Shown piece by piece: positions 1-7,524 of a stretch of DNA of 41,618 nt (positions are counted from its first letter, which is position 1; each line of letters opens with the position of its first letter). The stretch covers positions 1-41,618 of the forward strand of contig NZ_PEND01000014.1 of the NCBI RefSeq assembly GCF_002844195.1, in the 5' to 3' direction. The position numbers were made by a program, and so were the translations under genes. This DNA is from Halegenticoccus soli (GTDB taxonomy: Archaea > Halobacteriota > Halobacteria > Halobacteriales > Haloferacaceae). A model generated the notes under the pieces. It was not told where the DNA came from. It worked only from the letters and a program-made list of their open reading frames with translations, and searched no databases.

Positions 1-177
1 AGCAAGGCCACCTTCTCGCGCACCAAAACCCGCCTCGAAGACATGGGCCTCATCGACACCGAAAAGGTCCCCATCGACGTCGGCCGCCCCCGCCTCCGGC
101 TCAAACTCGGCGACGACCGCCTCCGGCGGGCCGACGCCGGCGACCTCGCGGGTGTCGCCCAGAGCTTCCTCCAGTGA
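1..177 (+). CDS. C-terminal end of a winged-helix regulator, probably TbsP type (partial)
   Basis: Frame 1 is open from the window edge to TGA at 175-177, giving 58 residues; the start lies outside. The peptide begins SKATFSRTKTRLEDMGLID and continues with EKVPIDVGRPRLRLKLG, which reads as the recognition helix and wing of a winged helix. This matches my memory of the end of the haloarchaeal TbsP family, a regulator acting with TrmB on sugar metabolism genes. The HTH assignment is solid. The TbsP name is from recall and less certain. Codon use is strongly GC-rich, unlike the mobile debris that follows. Confidence 0.75.
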   Translation, partial: SKATFSRTKTRLEDMGLIDTEKVPIDVGRPRLRLKLGDDRLRRADAGDLAGVAQSFLQ

Positions 178-393
178 CGGACGCCCGGACCGTCGGGCGA
201 CTGCCTCTTTCGCGGGGGAGTGGACGGAGAGGAGAATCGGGCGGAACGGAGAGCGGACGAATACGGAGAACGGAGGGACTGCATTCACCCCCGGACTTCG
301 CTGGGAGGTCGAAAACCGGTCGGCCGCCACTTTTACAGGCGGAGGGGACCGAGTGTCTCAGGGTTATACGGAAATTTTCGATTTCTGTGATGA

Positions 394-414
394 CGAGACG
401 CCGATGGCGTCTCG
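394..414. repeat. Perfect hairpin, probable IS200/IS605 element remnant
   Basis: A 9-base stem (CGAGACGCC) with a GAT loop and its perfect complement. It lies about 36 bases downstream of the decayed TnpA reading frame on the minus strand. Strong hairpins of this kind sit beside tnpA in IS200/IS605 elements and are the sites the transposase binds. The rest of 178-449 has no convincing gene. Confidence 0.45.
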
Positions 415-449
415 AACCACTTGACCCGAGGTGAAGGCCGTACGCTCCG

Positions 450-697
450 CTAAACGTGTTCCGTTCGCTCGATATACCGCTCAATTGTGTCAGTCGAAAC
501 ATCGCCCGCTGTTCCGACGTAGTACGATTCCTCTCAAAATCCGCCACGCCGCAAGTAGTCCTCCAAGAACGGTTTGTGCTGTTCCCACGTCTCTCACGCC
601 GTGATATTCTTGACCGCTCACACAATCTCGCTCGGCGCGTGCTTCGAATGGGCGGGCAGGAACAAGTGTACGTAGTCAGGTGAGATGTGGAGTGACA
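450..697 (-). pseudogene. Decayed IS200-type TnpA (Y1 transposase) fragment
   Basis: Read on the minus strand, one continuous frame gives LSLHISPDYVHLFLPAHSKH, then blocks containing APSEIV, WEQHKPFLEDYL, EESYYVGTAGDVS and TIERYIERTEHV, ending at a TAG (450-452). It contains the SPD-VHLF block with the His-x-Phe neighbourhood of the HUH nuclease and the later YY region of IS200/IS605 TnpA. Three in-frame TGA codons sit where Arg, Arg and Trp would be expected, so each is explicable by one transition. The N-terminal half is missing: homology stops at the left end of the IS5-like element at 698 and does not resume beyond its right end. It is therefore inactive. Confidence 0.75.
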
Positions 698-1732
698 GGC
701 TCTGTTGAAACCCTCAGCAGCGGATACAAACAACGTGCCGAATAAAGGGGTTCGGCCTTGTTTAGACGCTCAAACGTTAGCAGTGTAGAGTCGATCGAAC
801 TCGTATCGCCGTGCTAGTAGCTCGGGGAAAATACCAAATTTACTAGGAAGTGAAGCGGGACGAGTTCGTTGTGCACACGAAGACCTCCCGCTTCACAGAG
901 AAGGTTGTATCGCTCGCCCAAAAAGCCGTCGTTGGTACGCCAGCTCCGGCCTACCGTCCGGGAGAAGAAGGCTACGCTGACTGGGTGATTCTCGCCGTTC
1001 AGGGATTGAAAGAGTATCTCGGCCATCCGTACCGGAAGCTGATGGACGTCCTCCACGAGATGCCGAGAGTGACGGAATCACTCGGCTTGACGCCTGAAAC
1101 GATCCCACACTGCTCGACGGTGTGTACGCGAAAGCAGGCGATTCCGATGAAGCGGTGGCGAGTGATCCTCGATCAGTCCGTTGAACTGTATGATCTCGGT
1201 GATATGCAGGCGATCGACGCAACCGGTGTCGATCGCGTCCAGGCCAGCCAGCACTACGCAAAACGGACGGACTACACGTTCGAGGCGGTGAAGACGACGC
1301 TGCTCGTCGATTGTGAAACCAGTGCGATTTTCGATATACACTGTTCAATGAAACAACCGCACGATACGCAAGTCGGCTGGCAGGTGTTAGTGCGGAATCT
1401 CGACGATTTGGCGACTGTCGCTGCCGATAAGGGCTACGACTGGGAAGAGCTTCGCACGAGGTTGCGTGCGGAAAGTATCACGCCGCTGATTCCGCGGCGA
1501 GATCCTGGGATGTGGGGATGGGCGAGAAATTTGCTCATCAAGGATCGGGCGTATCACCAGCGCTCGAACGCTGAATCGGTGTTTTTCGGGCTCCGACGCA
1601 GATACGGCGATACGCTCTGGTCGAGAACCTGGTTCGGGCAATTCCGTGAACTTGTCATGAAATCCGCCGTCCGCAACATCGAACGCGCCATCGAGGACTC
1701 ACACCCGTGAAATCACGCGTTCAAATAGGGCC
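698..1732 (+). mobile_element. IS5-like insertion sequence with imperfect terminal inverted repeats
   Basis: The transposase gene at 850-1710 lies between GGCTCTGTTGAAA (from 698) and TTCAAATAGGGCC (to 1732). These are imperfect inverted repeats, about 12 of 13 positions allowing one inserted base. No clear target duplication is visible (flanks are AGTGACA and CAGAGTA). The left end abuts the decayed TnpA frame, but the right flank does not continue that gene, so a deletion or recombination followed the insertion. The exact ends are uncertain by a few bases. Confidence 0.65.
850..1710 (+). CDS. IS5-family DDE transposase
   Basis: A 286-residue protein with a full set of DDE features: Asp123 in MQAIDATG, Asp193 in AADKGYD, and Glu242 in NAESVFFGLRRRYG, followed by the C-terminal REL-MKSAVRNIER helix usual in this family. 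The start is GTG at 850; an in-frame GTG at 871 is an alternative. The length is normal for haloarchaeal IS5-group transposases and no stop or frameshift interrupts it, so it may be active. It would cut and paste its own element by acting on the inverted repeats at 698 and 1732. Confidence 0.9.
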   Translation: MKRDEFVVHTKTSRFTEKVVSLAQKAVVGTPAPAYRPGEEGYADWVILAVQGLKEYLGHPYRKLMDVLHEMPRVTESLGLTPETIPHCSTVCTRKQAIPMKRWRVILDQSVELYDLGDMQAIDATGVDRVQASQHYAKRTDYTFEAVKTTLLVDCETSAIFDIHCSMKQPHDTQVGWQVLVRNLDDLATVAADKGYDWEELRTRLRAESITPLIPRRDPGMWGWARNLLIKDRAYHQRSNAESVFFGLRRRYGDTLWSRTWFGQFRELVMKSAVRNIERAIEDSHP

Positions 1733-1842
1733 CAGAGTATGTATATAGTAGACGGCAACCGTTTGTTTCAGTTTTTCAGTGAGAGATAGACATTAAGTTA
1801 GCCTGCAAGTTTAACAGGAGAGCCATCCAATCAAATGGGCGG

Positions 1843-2469
1843 TCAGCGACCGTTTCGGATTCCCAACAGTCGCCGAAGAAGCTCTAGAAGGTCCTCGAAT
1901 GACGGTTTGCCACCGTATACCGAGACAGTATCGACACCGGAGTAGCCGTGTTCACCAGACTCGTCGCGTTCCCAGTAGAGCCAGGCAGTGTCATCCCCGC
2001 TGTCGAGCCCCGTCTCTCCAACCGGGAAGGACAATGTGAGGACCTCAGTTGTCTGCTTTTGGTCGCCGTGCTCTGTAGTCGTTGTCGTGACCTCACCGTC
2101 GTCAACTGGTCGGGCGCCCGCTCCATCGTCGAGTGCGCTTCGAGAGCCGAAGCGATATCTGACATCCCTCTCGGTCGGGTCAAACGTCTCTCGCTCGCCG
2201 TCCGAGTTCAAGAACTCTGAAGAGTGGACCATGACCGAAACCTGGCCGTGTTTATTGAGGTCGATAAAGTTGTCTTCGTTTTCGGGCTGGACGTCGATAT
2301 CCAGCTCGACCGGGAAATGCGCCGCTGCCACACCACTAAGCGCAGGGATAGCAGCCACACTAGCAGCAACACCGGCTGTTCCTTTGAGGAATCGACGGCG
2401 GTTGAGCACGTTAAGAACATTCTCTTCTGTATGAACAGGAGTATCTTCTGACATAGTACTAGCAGACAC
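1843..2469 (-). CDS. Tat-exported protein with an IDIKPGS-like domain
   Basis: A 208-residue protein. Residues 23-50 are a Tat leader: NRRRFLKG, a hydrophobic stretch and an Ala-rich cleavage region (VAAAHF). The mature part follows the plan of the widespread extracellular 'IDIKPGS' domain: ELDIDVQPENEDNFIDLNKHG, then a VSVMVHSSEF strand, FDPTERDVRYRFGS, a charged loop, and LTLSFPVGETGLDSGDDTAWLY with a final GVDTVSVYG. That fold is usually a small beta-sandwich in secreted proteins and its function is not known. The C-terminal tail (FEDLLELLRRLLGIRNGR) is an amphipathic helix. An internal Met at residue 6 could be the true start. It stands alone, next to mobile debris. Confidence 0.75.
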   Translation of the reverse strand: MSASTMSEDTPVHTEENVLNVLNRRRFLKGTAGVAASVAAIPALSGVAAAHFPVELDIDVQPENEDNFIDLNKHGQVSVMVHSSEFLNSDGERETFDPTERDVRYRFGSRSALDDGAGARPVDDGEVTTTTTEHGDQKQTTEVLTLSFPVGETGLDSGDDTAWLYWERDESGEHGYSGVDTVSVYGGKPSFEDLLELLRRLLGIRNGR

Positions 2470-2534
2470 CTAGATGGAACGAGATTAATGATTCTGGTAC
2501 GATTGACGAACCCACAACAGCATTCGTCCAGCTA

Positions 2535-2555
2535 GCGAAAAGCTTTGCTTTTCGC
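2535..2555. repeat. Perfect 9-bp hairpin upstream of the Tat protein gene
   Basis: GCGAAAAGC, a TTT loop and GCTTTTCGC form a perfect stem 66 bases upstream of the minus-strand start at 2469. It could be a structural element or a protein-binding site. No U-tract follows on either strand to make it a clear terminator. Confidence 0.4.
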
Positions 2556-2633
2556 GTTGCCAAGGAGTGTCACTCATTGAGCACCTCATGGTCGTCCGAG
2601 GCGGTTCACCTGCGCGCGGCGTCCACTCGTCGT

Positions 2634-2777
2634 ATGACCTACCGAACGACCGTCGGCTAGGCGCTCGTCAGTTCGGGAATCGTCACTCTCGCTCTCGCGT
2701 TCCTTCCGGGTGACTCCGTGTGGTGGGGAATCAGCCATCTCGTACTGGGGATGATTGGCCTGTTCGTGCGACGGTAG
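2634..2777 (+). pseudogene. Broken small two-helix membrane protein gene
   Basis: From ATG at 2634 the frame reads MTYRTTVG, an in-frame TAG at 2658-2660, then ALVSSGIVTLALAFLPGDSV, WWGISHLVLGMIGLFVRR and a final TAG. The two hydrophobic stretches separated by PGDSVWW look like a typical small haloarchaeal integral membrane protein of about 47 residues. One substitution (TAG from a sense codon) explains the loss. A sequencing error or a start further downstream cannot be excluded, but no good alternative start is seen. Function unknown. The following 2778-3047 has no convincing gene. Confidence 0.4.
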
Positions 2778-3047
2778 TCGACGCTTCGGTTGGCCGACGC
2801 GCCGCCTCAATTCAAGGAGTGACCGACCGCCGCAAGGCGGGAAGGAGCGAGTAGAACGGAGTAGTTTACTCGCGCAACGCTCTCTCGGAATCCCCACACG
2901 ATTCACGACCAATCCGCTGTTCCACGGGAGCGACGGCCGCACGAGCGAGGGATCAAACTTGGACGGACCGAACGATGAGCCAACAGGAACGACCTGGGTG
3001 TATGTCTCAACCATCCGAGTTCGACGTAAGGTATCGGACCGTGGTCC

Positions 3048-3569
3048 CTAGCCGAGCAAATACCGCAACCAGGGATTGTTCCGCACCAGAGGCGTGTTCT
3101 CGAGGTACCGGTCAAGTCCGCCAATTCGGCCGGCGCCGAATGCGACGAGGCCCATAAGCACTGCAATGTAAACGATGTGTTCGTCGACGAAGATAGCGTG
3201 TTCGAGCGGTAGACTACTGGCCCAGAACATCACCATCATGAACGCCGCCCAGAACGCGTTCCATCGAACGAACGCGCCCAGGAGGAGGCCGAGGCCGGTA
3301 AGCGTAAGACCCCATTGGACCAGCACGTCGACGAGCGGAAGGGTGGCAAAGACAGGCCAGAGTCCGCCGAACGGGTTCGCCTCGGGCACGGCATGCTGAA
3401 GGTATCCAGATGCTGTCCAACTTGGATCGAAGAGTTTCGTAATGCCAGAGTAGAAAAACACCCAGCCGAGAACGACACGGAGGGTAAGAACGGCGAGTCG
3501 CATGAAGGACATCTTGGACACTCCGGGGAGACCGTATCCGATGTCGGTAGACGATATTTCGTCGGTCAT
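3048..3569 (-). CDS. DoxX family membrane protein
   Basis: A 173-residue protein with four predicted membrane helices. The DoxX signature is clear: LRVVLGWVFFYSGITKLFDP at residues 30-49, then WGLTLTGLGLLLGAFVRWNA and a closing helix IVYIAVLMGLVAFGAGRIGG. DoxX/DoxD proteins are integral membrane proteins; some are subunits of thiosulfate:quinone oxidoreductase and others take part in redox homeostasis, so the substrate here is unknown. An in-frame Met at residue 20 (MSFMRL) is a possible shorter start; the longer one is kept because GGAG sits just before its ATG. A FilR1-type regulator is divergent upstream, as with the second DoxX gene at 7525. Confidence 0.85.
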   Translation of the reverse strand: MTDEISSTDIGYGLPGVSKMSFMRLAVLTLRVVLGWVFFYSGITKLFDPSWTASGYLQHAVPEANPFGGLWPVFATLPLVDVLVQWGLTLTGLGLLLGAFVRWNAFWAAFMMVMFWASSLPLEHAIFVDEHIVYIAVLMGLVAFGAGRIGGLDRYLENTPLVRNNPWLRYLLG

Positions 3570-3575
3570 AGCTCC

Positions 3576-3764
3576 CTACCCCTCAGTGAGACGATAAGTG
3601 AGCGTCGTGCCGTCAATGGTTGTGTTCGTCGCCAGTTCGTCGGATGCTGCGTCGGATAGATGGCTCTCATACGTACCTCTTGACTGCCGTAGCTGTGTGC
3701 CCCGATCGCCTGAACCGTTCAGTTTGGCGATCGTCAGGTCACAATTGAACTCTCGTTCGTAACT
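3576..3764 (-). pseudogene. Coding-like open frame, probably the tail of a lost gene
   Basis: On the minus strand a frame is open for 62 codons between TAG at 3765-3767 and TAG at 3576-3578, seven bases before the DoxX ATG. It contains NCDLTIAKLNGSGDRGTQL and TTIDGTTLTYRLTEG, which have the composition and strand-turn pattern of a real secreted beta protein. No ATG or GTG start exists in the frame. I read it as the C-terminal remnant of a truncated gene, once in operon with DoxX. It may be chance; I do not recognise the family. The remainder to 4016 holds the FilR1 promoter. Confidence 0.3.
3703..3733. promoter_or_regulatory. Inverted repeat between DoxX and FilR1 genes
   Basis: CGATCGCC and GGCGATCG form a perfect 8-bp inverted repeat enclosing TGAAC-C-GTTCA, a second inverted repeat. 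This nested symmetry in the divergent DoxX/FilR1 intergenic region would suit a dimeric regulator, perhaps FilR1 itself. It also overlaps the coding-like remnant on the minus strand. The regulatory role is inference only. Confidence 0.3.
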
Positions 3765-4016
3765 CTATTACTTTCACGGGAAAGACGATTAGACTGAGGT
3801 CGGACCCGTGTTGACATGGCGGACGAGTTTCGGTGGGCAAATCGTACTATATTATCGTTTCGCTGGTTGATATAGCGCATTCGAACCGTCTGAAAGAATC
3901 GGTCGACTCAAGCGTGACAACAGTTTCTTCTTCGTAAAAGTGTGGTTATGTTATGTAGTATTCGATATACCTTTAACAATTAGTCTTATTTCCTCCGAAC
4001 GGCAGCCTACAGGCAG

Positions 4017-4907
4017 ATGGACGGAATCGAAGATGACGTTGGATTCCAAAGTGATTCCGACGTTGCAGGACGGCGAGCGGTTCCGGCCCGGTGGGGCATC
4101 GGTTCAGGAGAAAACAGCCCGGACCCCTGGGAGGTGCTCGACGCCGTGTCGCGTCGGGCCGACTTTCTCGCTCAGCTAACGATAGAGCCGAAGCACAAAC
4201 CAGCGCTTCAGTCTGATCTGGGTGTCTCCCGATCGACCGTGTACAAAGCGATCCGGGAGCTCGAGGAGCTTCACCTGGTAGAGCGGACGGACGAGGGGTA
4301 TCGCCTCAGCCTGATTGGCCGGCTGCTCCTCGAACAGTATGATCAGTTCTGTACGGACGTTGAGAGCATCTGCCGGCCCGCAGGACTTCTCTCGGTGTTG
4401 TCATCGGACAGCCGCGTCTCCGTCGATTTGCTTCGGGACGCAAAAATCATCTACGCCGAACGACACGCACCACACCGACCAGTGCGCACGCTCGAACGGA
4501 TCCTTGACCGGTCGACGATCGTCCATGGAATGTCGCCGGTGGTGTTGCCGAGCTATATCGAGTTATTCCGCGAACAACTCGTCTCTGGCTCTCTTAGCGC
4601 GGAGTTAGTACTCGGTCGCCCTGTGGTTCAGTGTTTGCTTTCCGACTATCGTGACGACTTTACAGAAGCGCTTGAAACCGGAAATCTAGTCGTGTGGGAG
4701 ACGAACGAATGGCTTCCCTTCGGGCTCATCGTCTCTGAGAAGCCGACGAATCAGGTCGCAATGTTTGCCTACGACTACCGCGGTGATTTACGAGGACTCA
4801 TCTCGAACGACTCGCAGCGCGCCGTCACCTGGGGTCGATCCACCTGGGAGCAGTTCCGGGCGAACTCGACAAGGGTATCCGTTGACCAGGGGGAACATAA
4901 TGGGTGA
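4017..4907 (+). CDS. Winged-helix regulator with FilR1-type sensor domain
   Basis: A 296-residue protein. Residues about 45-110 form a winged helix: LQSDLGVSRSTVYKAIREL is the HTH and LVERTDEGYRLSLIGRLLLE the wing. The rest matches the FilR1 middle domain (formerly DUF1724) of archaeal regulators such as the methanogen filament regulator, including SPVVLPSYIELFREQL, LSAELVLGRPVV, LPFGLIVSEKP and a closing GLISNDS segment. It probably controls its own operon and perhaps the divergent DoxX gene. Its stop overlaps the next ATG by eight bases (ATGGGTGA), so it is translationally coupled to the response regulator. A paralogue lies at 8144. A TATA-like CCTTTAACA is seen at about 3970-3978. The ligand is unknown. 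Confidence 0.85.
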   Translation: MDGIEDDVGFQSDSDVAGRRAVPARWGIGSGENSPDPWEVLDAVSRRADFLAQLTIEPKHKPALQSDLGVSRSTVYKAIRELEELHLVERTDEGYRLSLIGRLLLEQYDQFCTDVESICRPAGLLSVLSSDSRVSVDLLRDAKIIYAERHAPHRPVRTLERILDRSTIVHGMSPVVLPSYIELFREQLVSGSLSAELVLGRPVVQCLLSDYRDDFTEALETGNLVVWETNEWLPFGLIVSEKPTNQVAMFAYDYRGDLRGLISNDSQRAVTWGRSTWEQFRANSTRVSVDQGEHNG

Positions 4908-5511
4908 CGATCCGACGATCCTCATCGTCGAGGACGAGCCGCAACTTGCAGAGATGTATGCTGAGTGGCTGGCGGAGACGTACACAGTCGAGGTCGCGTA
5001 TAATGGGAGGGAAGCTCTCGACCGACTCAGCGAGAGCGAGGGCACCGATGTCGTACTACTTGACCGGCTGCTGCCCGATGTGCCTGGCGAAAAGGTCCTC
5101 CGTCGGATCCGAACGCAGGGTCTCGACTGCCGAGTGGCGGTCGTCACCGCAGTCGAACCTGATATCGACATCATCGAAATGGGATTCGACGATTATCTCG
5201 TCAAGCCTGTCTTCGAGGCTGACCTGTATCACGTTGTAGAGACACTGCTTGTAAGGTCGACCGACAACGAGGAACTCCGGGAGTACCATGCACTGACAGG
5301 AAAGCGAACCGTTCTAGAGGCCGAACTGCCACGGACGGAGCTCGAATCTAACGAGCAGTATCGGAAACTGTCACAAGACGCCACGGAACTTGAACAGCGC
5401 CTCCGCGGAGCACGAGCGGAGCGAGCAATGCAGGAAAGCGCTGACGCGGTGTTTCGGCGACTAGCGCGTCGAATCCGTACTGGAGCCGAGGATGACTACA
5501 TCGCCGAGTAA
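4900..5511 (+). CDS. HalX-type response regulator
   Basis: A 203-residue protein. Residues 1-118 are a receiver domain with the acidic pair Glu11-Asp12, phosphoacceptor Asp55 (VVLLDRLLPD) and conserved Lys102 (VKP). The C-terminal part from about 130 (LTGKRTVLEAELPRTELESN, then a helical segment) is a HalX domain, a haloarchaeal output module. No DNA-binding wing is visible, so output is likely by protein contact. The start at 4900 is chosen because it overlaps the FilR1 stop and gives the canonical receiver N-terminus (TILIVEDEP). Its end overlaps the histidine kinase start by 20 bases, which makes the kinase its likely partner. Confidence 0.9.
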   Translation: MGDDPTILIVEDEPQLAEMYAEWLAETYTVEVAYNGREALDRLSESEGTDVVLLDRLLPDVPGEKVLRRIRTQGLDCRVAVVTAVEPDIDIIEMGFDDYLVKPVFEADLYHVVETLLVRSTDNEELREYHALTGKRTVLEAELPRTELESNEQYRKLSQDATELEQRLRGARAERAMQESADAVFRRLARRIRTGAEDDYIAE

Positions 5512-6703
5512 CTCAATCGACGAGTCGCGCAGCCGTCTCGAACAGACCCTCGGGGCAGGAATGATAAGCGGACTCGGACTGCTTCTAGCCTTAGTCGAGA
5601 TCTGGCATGCCTTTGAGATGGAGACGACACTTGGCGTCATGCTCGAAGCAGTGCTTCCGCTGCTGCTGGCGATTGCGCTGATCTACGCCGGGTACTGGCT
5701 CTCCTGCAGTGGACTCGACAGTACTGGCATCGGACGGATTCTTGGATGGTTCACAGCCGGAACGATAGGAATGCTGCTCGTGACGGCGTGGGTGATCAGT
5801 CACCAGTTGATTCGCGGGTTGCCGTTCCCTCATGCAATGTTTGTGGCGATGAACACAGTGACCGTGGGCGGAATCGGCGGTTTTCTCATCGGTGTGTACG
5901 ATGTCCGGAGTAGACGCCGCGCGGAACGATTGGCACGAGAGCGGCGCAACGTCGCCAGGGAGCGCGAGCGGATAGCGTTCCTGAACCACTTACTCCGACA
6001 CAACGTCTTGAACGAAATGAACGTCGCCCTAGGTCGAATCGACTCAGTAAGACCCCACGTCCAGCCGGATGGACAGAAACATCTTGAGACTATTAGGATC
6101 TGTGGAGAGGACATCGTTACGCTCGTTCAAAAGGTCAAGACATTCACGCGAATCGTCTCTGATGGTTGCGACACGGCATTACGAACCGTCGATCTCTCAC
6201 GCACCCTCGAACGCGAACTTGAAAAGCTCCGATTGTCCTTCGGTGAGGTAACTGTAGTCGCGGATGTCCCACCAGACGTCCACGTTATCGCCGATGATCT
6301 CCTTTCGGAGGTCTTCGAGAATATCCTCTTGAACGCAGTACAGCACAACGACGCCGCCAAACCAGTCGTTCGCATATCCGTCGATGATGCCGCAGACAGA
6401 GTCAGGGTAACCATCGCTGACAACGGTCCAGGATTTCCTGAGCAATTAAAAGAACGAGTATTCGTCGTCGAAGGGGCGAACACCTACGCGGCGAGCCACG
6501 GTGTTGGGCTCAAAATTGCGAATGCACTTATCGAACGATACAGAGGGGTTATTCGCGTTGAAGATAACAAGCCGACGGGCACTCGAGTTCACATTGAATT
6601 CATCAAACCAACAAGTGTTGGTGAAATTGACTCAAGAGCGAAACCTCACTTAGCCTGGGCAGCCACTAGAAGATCGACGAAAGGCGATAGGGATGCGGTT
6701 TAA
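5492..6703 (+). CDS. Four-helix membrane sensor histidine kinase
   Basis: A 403-residue protein. Residues 21-136 carry four membrane helices with almost no extracellular domain, so the stimulus is probably sensed in the membrane. A charged coiled linker (140-162) leads to the H-box LNHLLRHNVLNEMNV with likely phosphoacceptor His170. The ATPase part has an N-box (ENILLNAVQHN, about 276-286), DNGPGFP at 310-316 and SHGVGLKIANALIERYRG at 335-352. The start overlaps the response regulator gene by 20 bases, making a three-gene coupled operon with FilR1 and HalX. The tail after 375 is basic and probably disordered. Confidence 0.9.
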   Translation: MTTSPSNSIDESRSRLEQTLGAGMISGLGLLLALVEIWHAFEMETTLGVMLEAVLPLLLAIALIYAGYWLSCSGLDSTGIGRILGWFTAGTIGMLLVTAWVISHQLIRGLPFPHAMFVAMNTVTVGGIGGFLIGVYDVRSRRRAERLARERRNVARERERIAFLNHLLRHNVLNEMNVALGRIDSVRPHVQPDGQKHLETIRICGEDIVTLVQKVKTFTRIVSDGCDTALRTVDLSRTLERELEKLRLSFGEVTVVADVPPDVHVIADDLLSEVFENILLNAVQHNDAAKPVVRISVDDAADRVRVTIADNGPGFPEQLKERVFVVEGANTYAASHGVGLKIANALIERYRGVIRVEDNKPTGTRVHIEFIKPTSVGEIDSRAKPHLAWAATRRSTKGDRDAV

Positions 6704-7037
6704 GCCCTATGAGCGGAGACGAAAGCCGATATTCGCGAATGACAAGATGCATCTCGTATGGACGGAGATTTCACCCGTCAGAGCTCCGAGATAGTGGCTA
6801 TTGTAGCTGCCAGAAGCGCAATTGTAAGACGGGCGCAGATCTCTATGATCGAATTCCACCACTTATATTCCCGTTCTGATGTAAGGACCCTCATTGCGCT
6901 CTCATCAGCTTGATATTACAGCCATCAACCGTCTTGTGCGCTGTATTCGTCACAGAGTGGAGACCAGTTGTGATGAATTTACCCCGCGAAGTGAATTCGA
7001 AGCATCTATGTAATCGTATATCAAGCGCTATCTCAGC
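6704..7037. other. Intergenic stretch with one weak small ORF
   Basis: No convincing gene. ATG at 6709 opens 56 codons to TGA at 6877-6879, encoding a Cys-containing peptide (SGYCSCQKRNCK) that might be a small zinc finger, but codon choice and start context do not support it. From about 6890 a frame in phase with the next gene is open apart from a TAA at about 7010, which hints that the gene at 7038 was once longer. Base composition is markedly AT-richer than upstream. Confidence 0.2.
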
Positions 7038-7367
7038 ATGCGAGAGAGACACACGCGTAGGTTCGGAATGACTGTCAACCCCCTAACCCAGAGGTCTCAC
7101 AAAGTGACAGAGGTAGTGCTCTGGGACTCTTCTAGAGTAGCCACACATACTCTAGGGTCTGGAACGTTAGCTGACGCCGGTACGCATGTTACTCTGTCTC
7201 TTCCTGGTGACTCTTCGCATCTCTCGACGGAGTCTCTTTTAGGTGCTGATCTCGTGGCCACGCTTCAAGACGGTCGACGATACGCCGGCGAAGTCATCGA
7301 GGCGGCATACTGTTCTTCCTCGGGCTCTCTCTGGCTTGACTGCCGTCCGGGAACCGATTTAGAGTAG
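7038..7367 (+). CDS. Hypothetical protein, 109 residues
   Basis: I do not recognise the family. The N-terminus is basic (MRERHTRRFG). The body reads as a beta-rich domain: VTEVVLWDSSRVATHTLG, THVTLSLPGDSS, LLGADLVATLQDGRRYAGEV and a final strand SLWLDCRPGTD. Codon use is mixed and less GC-biased than the histidine kinase gene, like the rest of 7000-9000. No good TATA box is seen. The start is uncertain: an internal ATG at residue 11 is possible. The gene lies just before a transposon-end hairpin pair and may be part of an acquired block or be decaying. Confidence 0.45.
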   Translation: MRERHTRRFGMTVNPLTQRSHKVTEVVLWDSSRVATHTLGSGTLADAGTHVTLSLPGDSSHLSTESLLGADLVATLQDGRRYAGEVIEAAYCSSSGSLWLDCRPGTDLE

Positions 7368-7374
7368 TTACGAA

Positions 7375-7440
7375 ATCAAGGAGAAAGCCCACGACTTCAG
7401 TCGTGGGAGTAGTCACGCCCGCCGTAAACGGCGGGATTCT
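7375..7440. mobile_element. Solo IS200/IS605-type end: two adjacent hairpins
   Basis: GAGAAAGCCCACGAC leads into a perfect palindromic stem (7388-7396 with 7399-7407, CCCACGACT/AGTCGTGGG). A second stem follows at 7418-7435 (CCCGCCGT, AA, ACGGCGGG). The first is nearly identical to the left boundary of the TnpB relic at 25957-25982 (GAGGAGAAAGCCCACGAC) and to its right hairpin at 26824-26843. No tnpA or tnpB remains here, so it is a solo end or a small non-autonomous derivative. Confidence 0.6.
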
Positions 7441-7483
7441 CGCCTTGCGAAAAGACAGGTTACTAGAGGTCTTCTGAGTAACA

Positions 7484-7491
7484 TTTAATAT
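7484..7491 (+). promoter_or_regulatory. TATA box candidate for the second DoxX gene
   Basis: TTTAATAT lies 33-41 bases before the ATG at 7525, in an AT-rich stretch directly after the transposon-end hairpins. The spacing suits a nearly leaderless archaeal transcript. A transposon-derived promoter is possible. Confidence 0.35.
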
Positions 7492-7524
7492 TTTAGATGA
7501 CAATAATGATATGGTGATTCTGTA

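Noticed and set aside
2586-3014. 142-codon minus-strand frame
   Set aside because: Arg/Ser-rich low-complexity peptide with no haloarchaeal acidic bias; it overlaps the better reading of a broken membrane protein.
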